From the NCBI GenBank assembly GCA_002441285.1, contig DJVR01000064.1, forward strand, positions 1 to 64,000: a stretch of 64,000 nt of DNA. Reading direction: 5' to 3'. A program made the position numbers and the translations under genes. Numbering within the stretch: position 1 is the first letter of the stretch; each line of letters begins with the position of its first letter. Source of the stretch: Candidatus Atribacteria bacterium UBA6251. GTDB lineage: Bacteria; Atribacterota; Phoenicimicrobiia; Phoenicimicrobiales; Phoenicimicrobiaceae. Below the pieces are notes generated by a model. The model was not told the DNA's origin. It made no database searches and worked only from the letters and a program-made list of their open reading frames with translations. This document shows, piece by piece, positions 52,702-61,779 of this stretch.

Positions 52702-53601
52702 ATGATCTGGCTTATCGGAAATAAAGGAATGCTGGGTAATGATGTAGAAAAATTATTAAAAGAGCGAGGGCTTACTTATTGGGCCAGTGATAAGGAAGTC
52801 GACATTAGCGATTATAAAGCGATGGAGAAATTTGGAAAAGACAAGAAGATTAAATGGATAATCAATTGTTCAGGATATACCAAAGTAGATAAGGCAGAAG
52901 AAGAAGTAGATGAGGCCTTCAGAATAAACAAAGATGGGGTTAGGAATATTGCCTTATTTTCGGCAAAGAGGCAGATCAAATTAATTCATATTTCCACAGA
53001 TTATGTATTTGATGGTAGTCAAGAGGGCGGTGGGGGTGTCGTTGCTTACAGTGAAGATGATAAAACTAATCCTATAAATATATATGGTAAGAGCAAATTA
53101 GCTGGGGAAGAGGAGATAAAAAAGATATTAGAGGAATATTTTATCATCCGCACCGCCTGGCTCTATGGATTACAGGGGAATAATTTTGTCTATACTATGT
53201 TAAGATTATTCAAGGAAAGAGATTTGGTAAAGGTAGTAGAAGACCAGTGGGGCTCTCCTACTTATACGGTGGATTTAGCGAGAGCTATTTTAAAGATAAT
53301 AGAAGATGATTCAGTTAGTTATGGGATATATCATTTTACCAATGAGGGAGTAACCAATTGGTATGAATTTGCTAAGGCAATTTATAATAGAGCTAAAAGA
53401 TTAGGATTGATTGATGACAATAAAAAAGTAGAGATACAACCTATCAAGACTGAGGATTATCCTACAGCTGCCAGGAGACCAAGATATTCAGTTTTATCTA
53501 AAGAGAAAATAAAGAAAGAATTTAATATTGAAATTCCTTATTGGAGAGAGTCTTTAGAGAAATACTTGAAGAGGATTTTGGATGAAGGATATAGGATTTA
53601 G
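52702..53601 (+). CDS. rmlD: RmlD, dTDP-4-dehydrorhamnose reductase
   Basis: A 299-residue short-chain dehydrogenase-type enzyme. It opens MIWLIGNKGMLGNDVEKLLK (NADPH-binding GxxGxxG), then HISTDYVFDG, the catalytic NIYGKSKLAGEEE (YxxxK) and RTAWLYG. It completes dTDP-L-rhamnose synthesis. It starts 4 bases after the RmlC-like gene. An internal GGGGVVAYSED bulge (after GSQEG) is a small insert. Confidence 0.93.
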   Translation: MIWLIGNKGMLGNDVEKLLKERGLTYWASDKEVDISDYKAMEKFGKDKKIKWIINCSGYTKVDKAEEEVDEAFRINKDGVRNIALFSAKRQIKLIHISTDYVFDGSQEGGGGVVAYSEDDKTNPINIYGKSKLAGEEEIKKILEEYFIIRTAWLYGLQGNNFVYTMLRLFKERDLVKVVEDQWGSPTYTVDLARAILKIIEDDSVSYGIYHFTNEGVTNWYEFAKAIYNRAKRLGLIDDNKKVEIQPIKTEDYPTAARRPRYSVLSKEKIKKEFNIEIPYWRESLEKYLKRILDEGYRI

Positions 53602-53603
53602 TT

Positions 53604-53960
53604 ATGAATTATGAAGAGCTAAATGTATTCAAAGAATCTCATAAGTTTGTTTTAGAGATTTATAAAATAACTGAGACCTTTCCAAATGAGGAGAAATTTA
53701 GGTTAGTTGATCAACTAATAAGAGCGTCATATTCTATTCCGTCAAATATTGTTGAAGGAAACAGCAGAAATACGACAAAAGATTATATAAACTTTTTATA
53801 TAATGCAAGGAGTAGTGCAAATGAGATTAAATATTTTTTACTTTTATCAAAAGATTTAGGATATATCAGTATGGAAAGATATTTGGAACTGAAAACTAAA
53901 ATAGAAGATATTATTAAAATGTTAAATGGATTAATAAATTCATTGAAAAGGAAAATATGA
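53604..53960 (+). CDS. Four-helix-bundle protein (23S rRNA intervening-sequence protein family)
   Basis: A 118-residue protein of the S23/four-helix-bundle family: LNVFKESHKFVLEIYKITET, then LVDQLIRASYSIPSNIVEGN and AYSSANEIKYFLLL-type wording (ARSSANEIKYFLLLSKDLGY). Members are often encoded in intervening sequences of rRNA genes or dotted through genomes as solitary genes. Here it is placed tightly inside the rml operon (2 bases after rmlD, 4-base overlap with rmlB). It has no obvious role in rhamnose synthesis and is probably an insertion. Confidence 0.88.
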   Translation: MNYEELNVFKESHKFVLEIYKITETFPNEEKFRLVDQLIRASYSIPSNIVEGNSRNTTKDYINFLYNARSSANEIKYFLLLSKDLGYISMERYLELKTKIEDIIKMLNGLINSLKRKI

Positions 53961-55198
53961 TGAAGAAAGAAAAGAACACTAATGATTTACAAAATCACAA
54001 ATCCCCAATCCTAAATCCCAAATCCATCCCCCTACATCCTAAATCCATCTTAGTTACCGGGGGAGCAGGATTTATCGGCTCAAACTTTATTCATTATGTT
54101 TTTAAGGAAACTAAATTTGATGGGAAAATTATCAATGTAGATAAACTAACCTATGCTGGTAATTTAGAGAATTTAGTAGAGATTGATAATAAATATGGTG
54201 GAGAGAGATATTTTTTTGAGAGAGTAGATATATGTGATTTTAATGAGATTAAAAGGATATTTGAGAAATATGATATTGATACCGTGGTTAATTTTGCCGC
54301 AGAATCACATGTAGATAGGTCTATCTTTGGGCCTAAAGATTTTGTGCAGACTAATATTATGGGAACATTTAATCTTTTGGAAGTAGCATATAAATACTGG
54401 ATGGAGAAGCCATTCAAGTATAAAGCCAGATACTTGAATGGAGGGAACATAGGATTTAGGGGTAAGGGTTTAGAAAGTAACGAAATCCAAAATCCAAAAT
54501 CCAAAATTCATTTTCCTCGCTTCCATCATATCAGTACTGATGAAGTCTATGGTTCGATTGAGAAGGGAGGATATTTTTATGAGGATACTGCTTATAAACC
54601 AAATAGCCCTTATTCTGCCTCTAAAGCTTCTTCTGATCATCTAGTAAGAGCTTACCATAAGACTTATGGCCTGCCCGTTACTATTTCTAATTGTTCTAAC
54701 AATTATGGTCCTTATCAATTTCCGGAGAAATTAATTCCTTTGATGATTTTAAACATTTTAGAAGAAAAGGCTCTGCCGGTATATGGTGATGGGAAAAATG
54801 TGCGGGATTGGCTGTATGTGGAAGACCACTGTTCGGCAATTTGGGAGATATTAAATAAGGGAAGGGTAGGCGAGACCTATAATATCGGTGGAGAGAATGA
54901 GTGGGAAAATATAAAGCTGGTTAATTCTCTTTGTGAGAAGATAGCGAAGATAAAAGGAAAAGATAAAGATTATTATAAAAAATTAATTACCTTTGTCAAA
55001 GATAGACCTGGACATGACCGACGATATGCCATTAATTGTGATAAGATAAAGCGTGAGCTGGGCTGGAATAGGCAATATGATTTTGAAAAAGGATTAGATT
55101 ATACCATCAAATGGTATATAAATAATCAAGACTGGGTAGATAGAGTAAGAAGTGGGGAGTACAGGAAGTGGATTGAGAGGAATTATAATAGGAGATAA
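53957..55198 (+). CDS. rmlB: RmlB, dTDP-glucose 4,6-dehydratase with repeat-derived inserts
   Basis: A 413-residue enzyme, against about 340-350 in the family. Core motifs are intact: SILVTGGAGFIGSNFIHYVF, FHHISTDEVYGSI, the catalytic YSASKASSDHLVRAYHKTYG and RPGHDRRYAINCDK. It makes dTDP-4-keto-6-deoxyglucose. The extra length comes from about 30 N-terminal residues (HKSPILNPKSIPLHPKS) and about 25 to 30 residues before the STDEVYG motif (ESNEIQNPKSKIHFPR), both encoded by AAATCCC/AAATCCA-type heptamer repeats. An internal start near ATC/ATT codons is possible but the frame is unbroken. Confidence 0.9.
   Translation: MMKKEKNTNDLQNHKSPILNPKSIPLHPKSILVTGGAGFIGSNFIHYVFKETKFDGKIINVDKLTYAGNLENLVEIDNKYGGERYFFERVDICDFNEIKRIFEKYDIDTVVNFAAESHVDRSIFGPKDFVQTNIMGTFNLLEVAYKYWMEKPFKYKARYLNGGNIGFRGKGLESNEIQNPKSKIHFPRFHHISTDEVYGSIEKGGYFYEDTAYKPNSPYSASKASSDHLVRAYHKTYGLPVTISNCSNNYGPYQFPEKLIPLMILNILEEKALPVYGDGKNVRDWLYVEDHCSAIWEILNKGRVGETYNIGGENEWENIKLVNSLCEKIAKIKGKDKDYYKKLITFVKDRPGHDRRYAINCDKIKRELGWNRQYDFEKGLDYTIKWYINNQDWVDRVRSGEYRKWIERNYNRR
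53989..54050 (+). repeat. AAATCCC-type heptamer tract at the 5' end of rmlB
   Basis: Tandem, imperfect units close to AAATCCC (AAATCACAAATCCCCAATCC, then AAATCCCAAATCCATC and AAATCCATC) are read in frame as the N-terminal extension. A second tract of the same wording lies at 54481-54509 in the same gene (GAAATCCAAAATCCAAAATC). Confidence 0.8.
54481..54509 (+). repeat. AAATCCA heptamer tract inside rmlB
   Basis: Four near-perfect AAAATCC units in a row (54482-54507). They encode NEIQNPKSKIH in an insert before the STDEVYG motif. The tract matches the 5' one at 53989. Confidence 0.8.
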
Positions 55199-55271
55199 AT
55201 TAAAATTTAAAAAATCTAGAATTAGCAGTAATTTATTGATTAATTTACTATAGAGGAATAAATAAAATATT

Positions 55272-56288
55272 ATGAATGAACCTTTAATTTCTATAATTTC
55301 TCCTACTTATAATCATAGATTGTATATAGGTAAGTGCATAGAAAGTGTTTTAAAACAGACTTATATAAATTGGGAAATGATTATTATTGATGATTTTTCC
55401 AGTGACGGAACACCAGAAATTATTGAGAAATATATTAAAAAAGATAAAAGAATAAAAACTATTAGACATACAGAGAATTATGGAATTTATCGATTATCTG
55501 ATAGTTATAACGAGGCTTTAAAAATTGCAACTGGTGAATTTATTGCAATTTTAGAAGGCGACGATTATTGGCCCAAAGATAAGTTAGAAAAACAAATAAT
55601 ATTTTTTAATAATGATAAAGTTATACTTGTATGGGGGAAAGGAGCTTATATTAATGCAAAAGGAAAAATTATCAGATTAATGTCTTTCCCTAGAATATCT
55701 TTAAGGTCTAAATCAATCTATTATAATAAACCAATTGGTATGGCATTAAAAAAGTTATTATTTGAAAATTTCATCGTTCCTACAGCAAGTATAATGGTAA
55801 AAAAAAGCGCTCTTTTATCAATAGGTGGTTTTAAACAGCCTTCAAATATTTCCTATGTAGATTATCCAACCTGGCTTGAACTTTCGTTAAAAGGTGAATT
55901 TTGTTTTTCAAATGATATTCTTGGTTATTGGAGGATACATTCTTCTCAAGCAACAGCCACTTTTTTGAATGAGCAAATATTTAGTCGTTCAAAAATAGCT
56001 TTTGAATTTTGCAAGTCTTTACCTGACGATTTCAAGAAATCTTTAGAAATAAATGATAGAACTATTGAGGTAAGATATTATTGGTTCGAAGGAAGATCAA
56101 ATTTATTAATAAAAAATTGGAGTGATTCTCGAAACGATTTCATTAAAGTATTTTTAAAAGGATCGCTATTTATGAAGATAAAAGGGATAATTGGATTATT
56201 TAGTAGTTATTTAAAAAAAGATATTATTAAGTATTTAGCAAAGATAATCAATCGAAAATTATATAATGGTATAGAAAATGAAAATTAA
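55272..56288 (+). CDS. Family 2 glycosyltransferase
   Basis: The 338-residue product has the GT-A fold: LISIISPTYNHRLYIGKCIE at the start, IDDFSSDGTPEI, and a DxD-type EGDDYW near residue 98. A typical C-terminal acceptor domain follows. It adds a sugar to the lipid-linked unit. Acceptor and donor cannot be told from sequence. It is the first gene of a run of five transferase/polymerase genes and overlaps the next by 11 bases. Confidence 0.88.
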   Translation: MNEPLISIISPTYNHRLYIGKCIESVLKQTYINWEMIIIDDFSSDGTPEIIEKYIKKDKRIKTIRHTENYGIYRLSDSYNEALKIATGEFIAILEGDDYWPKDKLEKQIIFFNNDKVILVWGKGAYINAKGKIIRLMSFPRISLRSKSIYYNKPIGMALKKLLFENFIVPTASIMVKKSALLSIGGFKQPSNISYVDYPTWLELSLKGEFCFSNDILGYWRIHSSQATATFLNEQIFSRSKIAFEFCKSLPDDFKKSLEINDRTIEVRYYWFEGRSNLLIKNWSDSRNDFIKVFLKGSLFMKIKGIIGLFSSYLKKDIIKYLAKIINRKLYNGIENEN

Positions 56289-57495
56289 TGGAGTTAAAAA
56301 AGTATTATTTTCTTTATTTATATTAGCAATTCCATTTGATAATTATAATATATTTTCACAATTTTCTACTTCTGATATATTTTTAATTTTTTTATTGTTT
56401 TTCTTGTTAATAAATATTCTACTTGGGAAAAGTAAATTTGAATGGAATAATGTAAATACTTTATTAATAATATTATTATTTTGGTTTATTTTGTCTTTTT
56501 TTAATTCAGAAAATTTGGATATATCTTTACGTACATTAATAACAAGTATTATGGTAATCCTTGTAGTTTATATTACTATATATTATAATGATTCACAAAA
56601 AGCATTAAGAAATATTTATTGGATTATCATAGTTACTGGAATAATTTCAGCTACAACAGGTATATTACAATTTTTATTATATAAAAATCTGGGTATTATA
56701 TTATGGCATCCAAGATTTTATTATAGTGATTTAACGAATAGTAGTATTTTTAGAATAACAGGAAGTTATTTCGATCCCAATTATTATACTTTATATTTAA
56801 TTATTCCAATGATATTATCATTAATGATAATTGTTGAAAAGAAATTTTTTACACATCGGGAAAGAATATATGCTTTTTTTTCTTTAATAATAATAACGAT
56901 ACCTTATATTTTGAGTTTTTCCAGAGCAGGTTGGCTAGTTTTAGCGGTATTCTCTTTTTGCTTTGTTTTTAGAAGATTAAAAATTACAGGAAGATTTTTT
57001 TTATTTAGTTTAGTTATTGTAATTTTAATTACTGGAATAATTCCAAAACTATTTTATAATTTAGTAAATTTTAACTATGAATCGATAATGCAACGTTTTA
57101 CCATTGCAATTTACAGTTTACGAACAATTTTTAGTCATCCAATAAATGGCATTGGTTTAGGAGTAAGGATTTTCAATCCATATACTGGATATAGGATGGA
57201 AACACATAATACATTTCTCCAAGTAGGGACATATGCGGGTCTTTTTGCTTTAATTGTTTTTATCGCAATCGTAATATATATTTTTTATTGCGGAAGTAAA
57301 ACTTATAAAAAAATAAAAGGCACACAAGATGGAGTAATTTTAGAGGGATATATATGGGCATTTAGTAGCTGTCTTCTGGGAATGTTAACCTTGAATGGAT
57401 TGTTTTTGAAACACTTTTGGGTACTTAGCGGTTTAGTAATGTCTTATTATTTACTAATTGGGAAAGGCAAGTATAATATTGAAAGTATTAAATGA
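56278..57495 (+). CDS. Wzy-type O-antigen/EPS polymerase
   Basis: A 405-residue membrane protein with about ten to eleven helices and the O-antigen ligase/polymerase loop (GSYFDPNYYTLYLIIP, FSRAGWLVLAVF, and GIGLGVRIFN followed by METHNTFLQVGTYAGLFALI). It would join repeat units in the periplasm. It lacks the TPR tail of the proteins at 31659 and 34426. The ATG overlaps the upstream transferase gene, and the 3' end overlaps or abuts the next gene. Confidence 0.85.
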   Translation: MKINGVKKVLFSLFILAIPFDNYNIFSQFSTSDIFLIFLLFFLLINILLGKSKFEWNNVNTLLIILLFWFILSFFNSENLDISLRTLITSIMVILVVYITIYYNDSQKALRNIYWIIIVTGIISATTGILQFLLYKNLGIILWHPRFYYSDLTNSSIFRITGSYFDPNYYTLYLIIPMILSLMIIVEKKFFTHRERIYAFFSLIIITIPYILSFSRAGWLVLAVFSFCFVFRRLKITGRFFLFSLVIVILITGIIPKLFYNLVNFNYESIMQRFTIAIYSLRTIFSHPINGIGLGVRIFNPYTGYRMETHNTFLQVGTYAGLFALIVFIAIVIYIFYCGSKTYKKIKGTQDGVILEGYIWAFSSCLLGMLTLNGLFLKHFWVLSGLVMSYYLLIGKGKYNIESIK

Positions 57496-58669
57496 TAAAT
57501 TAATAAATATTCTTTATTTTGAAAATGTTGCTATTTTAGGTGGAGCAGCAATTGTTTTAAGGAATCTTATAAAAGAAATTAAAAAAGAAGAGGGAATAAA
57601 TCTTATTGTAGTTTGTCCGGAAGGAGAATTAGCAAAAGCCTTTAGAGAAGATGGTATAAAAGTTGAGGTTGTTAATTCTAAAAGAATTGTAAAAACTTTA
57701 AACCCTTTAAAATTGCTATTTTATTTTTATAATTTTTTACAAGTAAATTTGAAGCTAATAAAAATAATCCGAAAATACAATATTGATATTTTACATTCCA
57801 ATTCTTTGGGAGCACATATTTATAGTTTTTTTGCTGCAAAAATATCAGGTATTCCTAATATTTGGCATTTACACGATATTTTAAAAAAAAGAATATCTAA
57901 CCAATTATTATGTGTTTTTTTAAGTAAGATGGCTACCCAAATTATTGTTGTTTCTTGTGCTGTTAAAAAATCTTTAGTCAATTTTGGTATTAATTCGAAT
58001 AAGATAAAAGTTATTTATAATGGATTAGATTTAAAATTTTGGAAATCGCACGTTTATACTCAAAATTATTTGTTAAGAGAATTCAATATAGATAAAAATA
58101 ATTTTATTAAAATAGGAATTATTGGGCAATTAACTAAATGGAAAGGGCAAGATGTTTTTTTAGATTCTGTAACAAATTTAATAAGAATAGGAAATACTAA
58201 CCTAAAGTTTTTTATCATAGGTGATGAACTTTTTAAAGAGGAAAATGAATATAAAAATAGCCTTTATAAACAAGTTCAGGTTAATCATATTGGGGATTAT
58301 GTAATATTTACAGGCTGGAGAAATGACATACCAAATATTATGGCTTTTTTAGATATTGTTATTGTTTGTTCTTGCTATCCTGATTCTTTACCGACAGTTG
58401 TATTAGAGGCAATGGCGATGGGTAAAGTTGTGATTGGTACAAATATTGGAGGTATACCAGAAATGATATTAAATGATGAAACTGGGATATTAATACCGCC
58501 AAACGATCCAAAAGCTTTGGCAAAAGCCATTTTAGGTTTAATTAACCAACCTGATAAAATCAAAGAAATGGGATTTAAATCAAGAGAAAGATTAAAATCA
58601 AATTTTACAATAGAAAAAAATGTTGAGATGGTTAAAGATTTATATCAAGAAATACTAAAAAAACAATAA
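57479..58669 (+). CDS. Family 4 glycosyltransferase
   Basis: A 396-residue GT-B protein. ILYFENVAILGGAAIVLRNL marks the N-terminal domain; the C-terminal domain has GIIGQLTKWKGQDVFLDSVT and then PTVVLEAMAMGKVVIGTNIG, with the EX7E-type region. It transfers a sugar from a nucleotide donor. A TTG at 57479 with AAAGG upstream gives the best start; a longer frame from TTG 57458 would overlap the polymerase gene by 38 bases. Confidence 0.85.
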   Translation: MKVLNDKLINILYFENVAILGGAAIVLRNLIKEIKKEEGINLIVVCPEGELAKAFREDGIKVEVVNSKRIVKTLNPLKLLFYFYNFLQVNLKLIKIIRKYNIDILHSNSLGAHIYSFFAAKISGIPNIWHLHDILKKRISNQLLCVFLSKMATQIIVVSCAVKKSLVNFGINSNKIKVIYNGLDLKFWKSHVYTQNYLLREFNIDKNNFIKIGIIGQLTKWKGQDVFLDSVTNLIRIGNTNLKFFIIGDELFKEENEYKNSLYKQVQVNHIGDYVIFTGWRNDIPNIMAFLDIVIVCSCYPDSLPTVVLEAMAMGKVVIGTNIGGIPEMILNDETGILIPPNDPKALAKAILGLINQPDKIKEMGFKSRERLKSNFTIEKNVEMVKDLYQEILKKQ

Positions 58670-58722
58670 TAATTTTTATAAGTATAAGTTATAAAAAAAG
58701 ACAAATATAAAGGAACATAATT

Positions 58723-59880
58723 ATGCGTATAGCAATTGACCTTACTTCGCTTCCTACCCAACTGGTGGGAGTTGGGAGTTATGCAAAAAACCTTATTACT
58801 TCACTAAAAAAATTTGATACAGAAAATCAATATTTTATTTTTGTAAAGAGAGAACATTCTAATGTTTTTAGCATAAATCAAAATAACATAAATATTATTT
58901 ATCAAAAAAATATACTAAGAAATAAAATATTAAGAGTTTTATGGGAACAAATTATTTTACCACTTTATATTAAGAGGTTAAAGATTGATCTCTTACATTC
59001 AATTCATTATACTATTCCTTTATTTGCAGGATGTAAAGTAGTAGCAACTTTTCATGATATGACTTTCTTTCTTTATCCCCAAAAACATATTTTTATAAAA
59101 AGGATATTTTTTAAGTTGTTTATTCGCATTTCTAGTTGGAAGGCGAATAGAATAATTGCTGTTTCAGAAAGTACAAAAAAGGATATAATTAAATTTTTAG
59201 GTGTTAGTAATAAGATAGATGTAGTTTATGAAGCCGTAGATTCTAAATACCATCCCTTTAAGAATGAATCTATGGCTTCAATTATTATGAGGAAATATGG
59301 AATTTTTAATAAATTTATTCTTTACGTAGGTACTCTTGAGCCTCGAAAAAATATAGTACGATTGATTCAAGCCTATTATAATTTAATTTTTAAAAATAAT
59401 ATAACTCACCAATTAGTTATTGTTGGGAAAAAAGGATGGTATTATCAAGAAATATTCAAAATCGTAGACGAATTAGGTTTAAACAAAGAAAAACAAAGAG
59501 TAATTTTCACAGGATATGTACCAGATGATGAATTACTATTTTTGTATAATGCAGCAGATTTTTTTGTATATCCGTCTTTATATGAAGGATTTGGGATTCC
59601 CCCCTTAGAAGCCTTGGCATGTGGAGTTCCTGTTATTTCTTCAAATATATCTTCTCTACCAGAAGTTATAGGAGATGCAGGTATGCTTATAGACCCATAT
59701 AATGTTCAGGAAATAAGTCAAGCGATGTTCGAAATGTTAAAAAATCATAAAAAGAAAGTACAATTTAAGATTAAAGGTTTAAAAAGAGCAGAAAAATTTT
59801 CAAATGAAAAAATAGCAGAGGGAACAATTAAAGTATATAAAAAGACGATGCAAGAAGGTAATAAATTATATGAAACATAG
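58723..59880 (+). CDS. Family 4 glycosyltransferase, mannosyltransferase-like
   Basis: The 385-residue product is a GT-B enzyme: MRIAIDLTSLPTQLVGVGSY opening, FHDMTFFLYPQKH, YVGTLEPRKNIVRLIQAYYN, then PSLYEGFGIPPLEALACGVP and SSLPEVIGDAG. This pattern is that of WbaZ/MtfB-like mannosyltransferases, although the sugar is not certain. AAAGGA lies before the ATG. It overlaps the next gene by 11 bases. Confidence 0.88.
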   Translation: MRIAIDLTSLPTQLVGVGSYAKNLITSLKKFDTENQYFIFVKREHSNVFSINQNNINIIYQKNILRNKILRVLWEQIILPLYIKRLKIDLLHSIHYTIPLFAGCKVVATFHDMTFFLYPQKHIFIKRIFFKLFIRISSWKANRIIAVSESTKKDIIKFLGVSNKIDVVYEAVDSKYHPFKNESMASIIMRKYGIFNKFILYVGTLEPRKNIVRLIQAYYNLIFKNNITHQLVIVGKKGWYYQEIFKIVDELGLNKEKQRVIFTGYVPDDELLFLYNAADFFVYPSLYEGFGIPPLEALACGVPVISSNISSLPEVIGDAGMLIDPYNVQEISQAMFEMLKNHKKKVQFKIKGLKRAEKFSNEKIAEGTIKVYKKTMQEGNKLYET

Positions 59881-60655
59881 TATTGATATTTCAATTGCTA
59901 TAGTAACTTATAATAATAGTAAAATTATAAAAAAATGCTTAAATAGCATATTTAAAAATATAAATAATACTAATTTTGAAATAATCATTGTTGATAATGG
60001 TTCCTCTGATAATACTGTTGAAATTATAGAAAATAATTTTAAAAATATAAAATTAATACAAAACAATAAAAATATTGGATTTGGTGCTGCTCATAATATA
60101 GCTATTAAACTAGGGAGAGGGAAGTATCATTTAGTTCTAAATCCTGATGTTATTTTTACAGAAAACTCTGTTGAAAAACTTGTTAATTTTATGGAAGAAA
60201 ATCTAGATGTTGGATTAGTGTCTCCAAAAATAGTATATCCTGATGGAACAACGCAATATTTATGCAAGAGATTACCCTGTCTTTTTGATTTAGCTATAAG
60301 AAGATTTACTCCAAGATTTATCCAAAACTTATTTAAAAAAAGAATAGATTACTTTGAAATGAGAGAAACAGGTTATAATAAAATTATGGAAGTACCATAC
60401 TTATCTGGTTCGATTATGTTATTTAGAAAAAATATATTAGCAAAAATCGGTGGTTTTGATGAAGATTATTTTATGTATTTTGAAGATGCGGATATAACGC
60501 GAAAAATTAGCGAGATCTCAAGAGCAGTATTTTATCCGCATACAAGTGTAATTCATTTATGGCAACGTGATTCACACAAAAATATTAAATTATTTTTTGT
60601 TAGTCTTATATCCACTATTAAATATTTCAATAAATGGGGATGGAAAATAGTTTAA
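59870..60655 (+). CDS. Family 2 glycosyltransferase, rhamnosyltransferase-like
   Basis: A 261-residue GT-A protein: DISIAIVTYNNSKIIKKCLN, IVDNGSSDNTVEIIENNF, the donor-site LVLNPDVIF (NPDV in place of DxD), and the acceptor-site FDEDYFMYFEDADITRKI. This wording is typical of rhamnosyltransferases (WbbL/RfbF-like), which would use the dTDP-rhamnose made by the rml genes just upstream. It is the last intact gene of the EPS run. Confidence 0.85.
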   Translation: MKHSIDISIAIVTYNNSKIIKKCLNSIFKNINNTNFEIIIVDNGSSDNTVEIIENNFKNIKLIQNNKNIGFGAAHNIAIKLGRGKYHLVLNPDVIFTENSVEKLVNFMEENLDVGLVSPKIVYPDGTTQYLCKRLPCLFDLAIRRFTPRFIQNLFKKRIDYFEMRETGYNKIMEVPYLSGSIMLFRKNILAKIGGFDEDYFMYFEDADITRKISEISRAVFYPHTSVIHLWQRDSHKNIKLFFVSLISTIKYFNKWGWKIV

Positions 60656-60734
60656 AGAATTATAGAATTAAAATAATTTTAGTATAGGAAATTTTTAATA
60701 GAATAATTTTAAAAAGTAGAAGGATGAAAAGTAT

Positions 60735-61419
60735 ATGGTATTTTTAATTTTTATAGTATCATTCATAGTTAGTTTTGCGGGATTTCCCATAGTTATACCT
60801 CGACTTAAGAGTGCGGGAATTGTAGGCAAGAATATGAATAGCGAGAAAGAGGAAGAGATTGCAGAGATGGGTGGATTGCTGATAGCAGCTGGTGTTGGTG
60901 CCTCTGGGAATTACCGGGGCAGCTAATGCCGTTAATATACTGGCCGGTTTTAATGGCCTGGAAGTTGGCATGGGAATGGTAGCGGTTGGGTCATTGGCTG
61001 TTATTGCTTATTTGATTGGGCAGACCACTGCTCTTATAATTTTAATGGCAGCTTTGGGAGCATTGGTGGCAACTCTACATTATAATTGGTATCCGGCCAG
61101 GATTTTGGTGGGAGATGTAGGAACTTTAAGTATTGGGGCGGTTATTGCCTGTGCGGTGATTGTGGGAAATTATGAGACGGCTGGAGTTATTATTATAATA
61201 CCTTATGTGGTGGATTTTTTAATTAAGGCGAGAAATCGTTTTCCCTATAGTTTTGGGATTTGTAGAGAGGGGAAATTGTATTGCCCGGATAGCGGTCCGG
61301 TAGGATTAGCACAATTAATTATGAAGGTGTGTGGCGGAATCAGCTAGCGTAATCTGGTGTTGGTGTTGATGGGGATTGAGGCAGTTTTTGGAGTAGTGGC
61401 GATATTGCTTTATGTATAG
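60735..61419 (+). pseudogene. Archaeal-type sugar-1-phosphate transferase (GPT/MraY-like) remnant
   Basis: The N-terminal piece (60735-60926) reads FAGFPIVIPRLKSAGIVGKN and MGGLLIAAG, then shifts frame at about 60890. The second piece (60892-61347) reads GITGAANAVNILAGFNGLEV, HYNWYPARILVGDVGTLSIG and KARNRFPYSFG. An in-frame TAG (61345-61347; GAG expected) cuts off RNLVLVLMGIEAVFGVVAILLY (split around position 61360), which ends at 61419. The family, including archaeal AglH-like enzymes, is about 320-340 residues; some 110 to 150 middle residues are missing here. It would have started lipid-linked sugar assembly but cannot now. Confidence 0.75.
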
Positions 61420-61498
61420 TTAGTCAAGTCTTTAGATGAATTAGAAGAAATATTAGATAAGAATAGTAGAAAATAACTTGTGTTAAAGGAGATAGGAA

Positions 61499-61699
61499 AT
61501 GAGTCTTTATGATTATGAAGAGTCGAAGAAAATAGCAGCAGAAGGTCAGTTATTTGCATCTTTGATAATGGCAGCCGCCTGGAAAGCTGATACTTTAAAA
61601 TTTGGCAAACTAAAATCAGCATTCCCAGAGATTATAAAGGAGTTTGAAAAGAGATATTTCACGGGTGGAGCTTATCACGAGGATAAAAGAGAAGATTAA
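61499..61699 (+). CDS. Small conserved protein, function unknown
   Basis: A 66-residue protein beginning MSLYDYEESKKIAAEGQLFA. The wording LYDYEESKKIA...LIMAAAWKADT...KLKSAFPEI is similar to small proteins often seen in phages and integrative elements of other bacteria. AAAGGAGATAGG precedes the ATG. It lies between two gene remnants and may be a stray of a mobile element. Confidence 0.55.
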   Translation: MSLYDYEESKKIAAEGQLFASLIMAAAWKADTLKFGKLKSAFPEIIKEFEKRYFTGGAYHEDKRED

Positions 61700-61709
61700 T
61701 TTTGGAAAA

Positions 61710-61779
61710 GAAAAACGGGGACTACTTTTTAAATCCAAGATGTGTTTAGTATTTAGTCGTTAGTATTTAGTATTTAGTG
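61710..61779. repeat. Family B half repeat and GTCGTTAGTATTTAGT tract
   Basis: AAAAACGGGGACTACTTTTT (61711-61730) is one arm of the family B element, found after the stop of the small gene. It is followed at 61744-61779 by TTAGTATTTAGTCGTTAGTA and more TATTTAGT units, the reverse complement of wording at 38373. Confidence 0.7.

Noticed and set aside
60759..60971. Minus-strand frame across the transferase remnant
   Set aside because: The plus strand has clear family motifs; this is the shadow.
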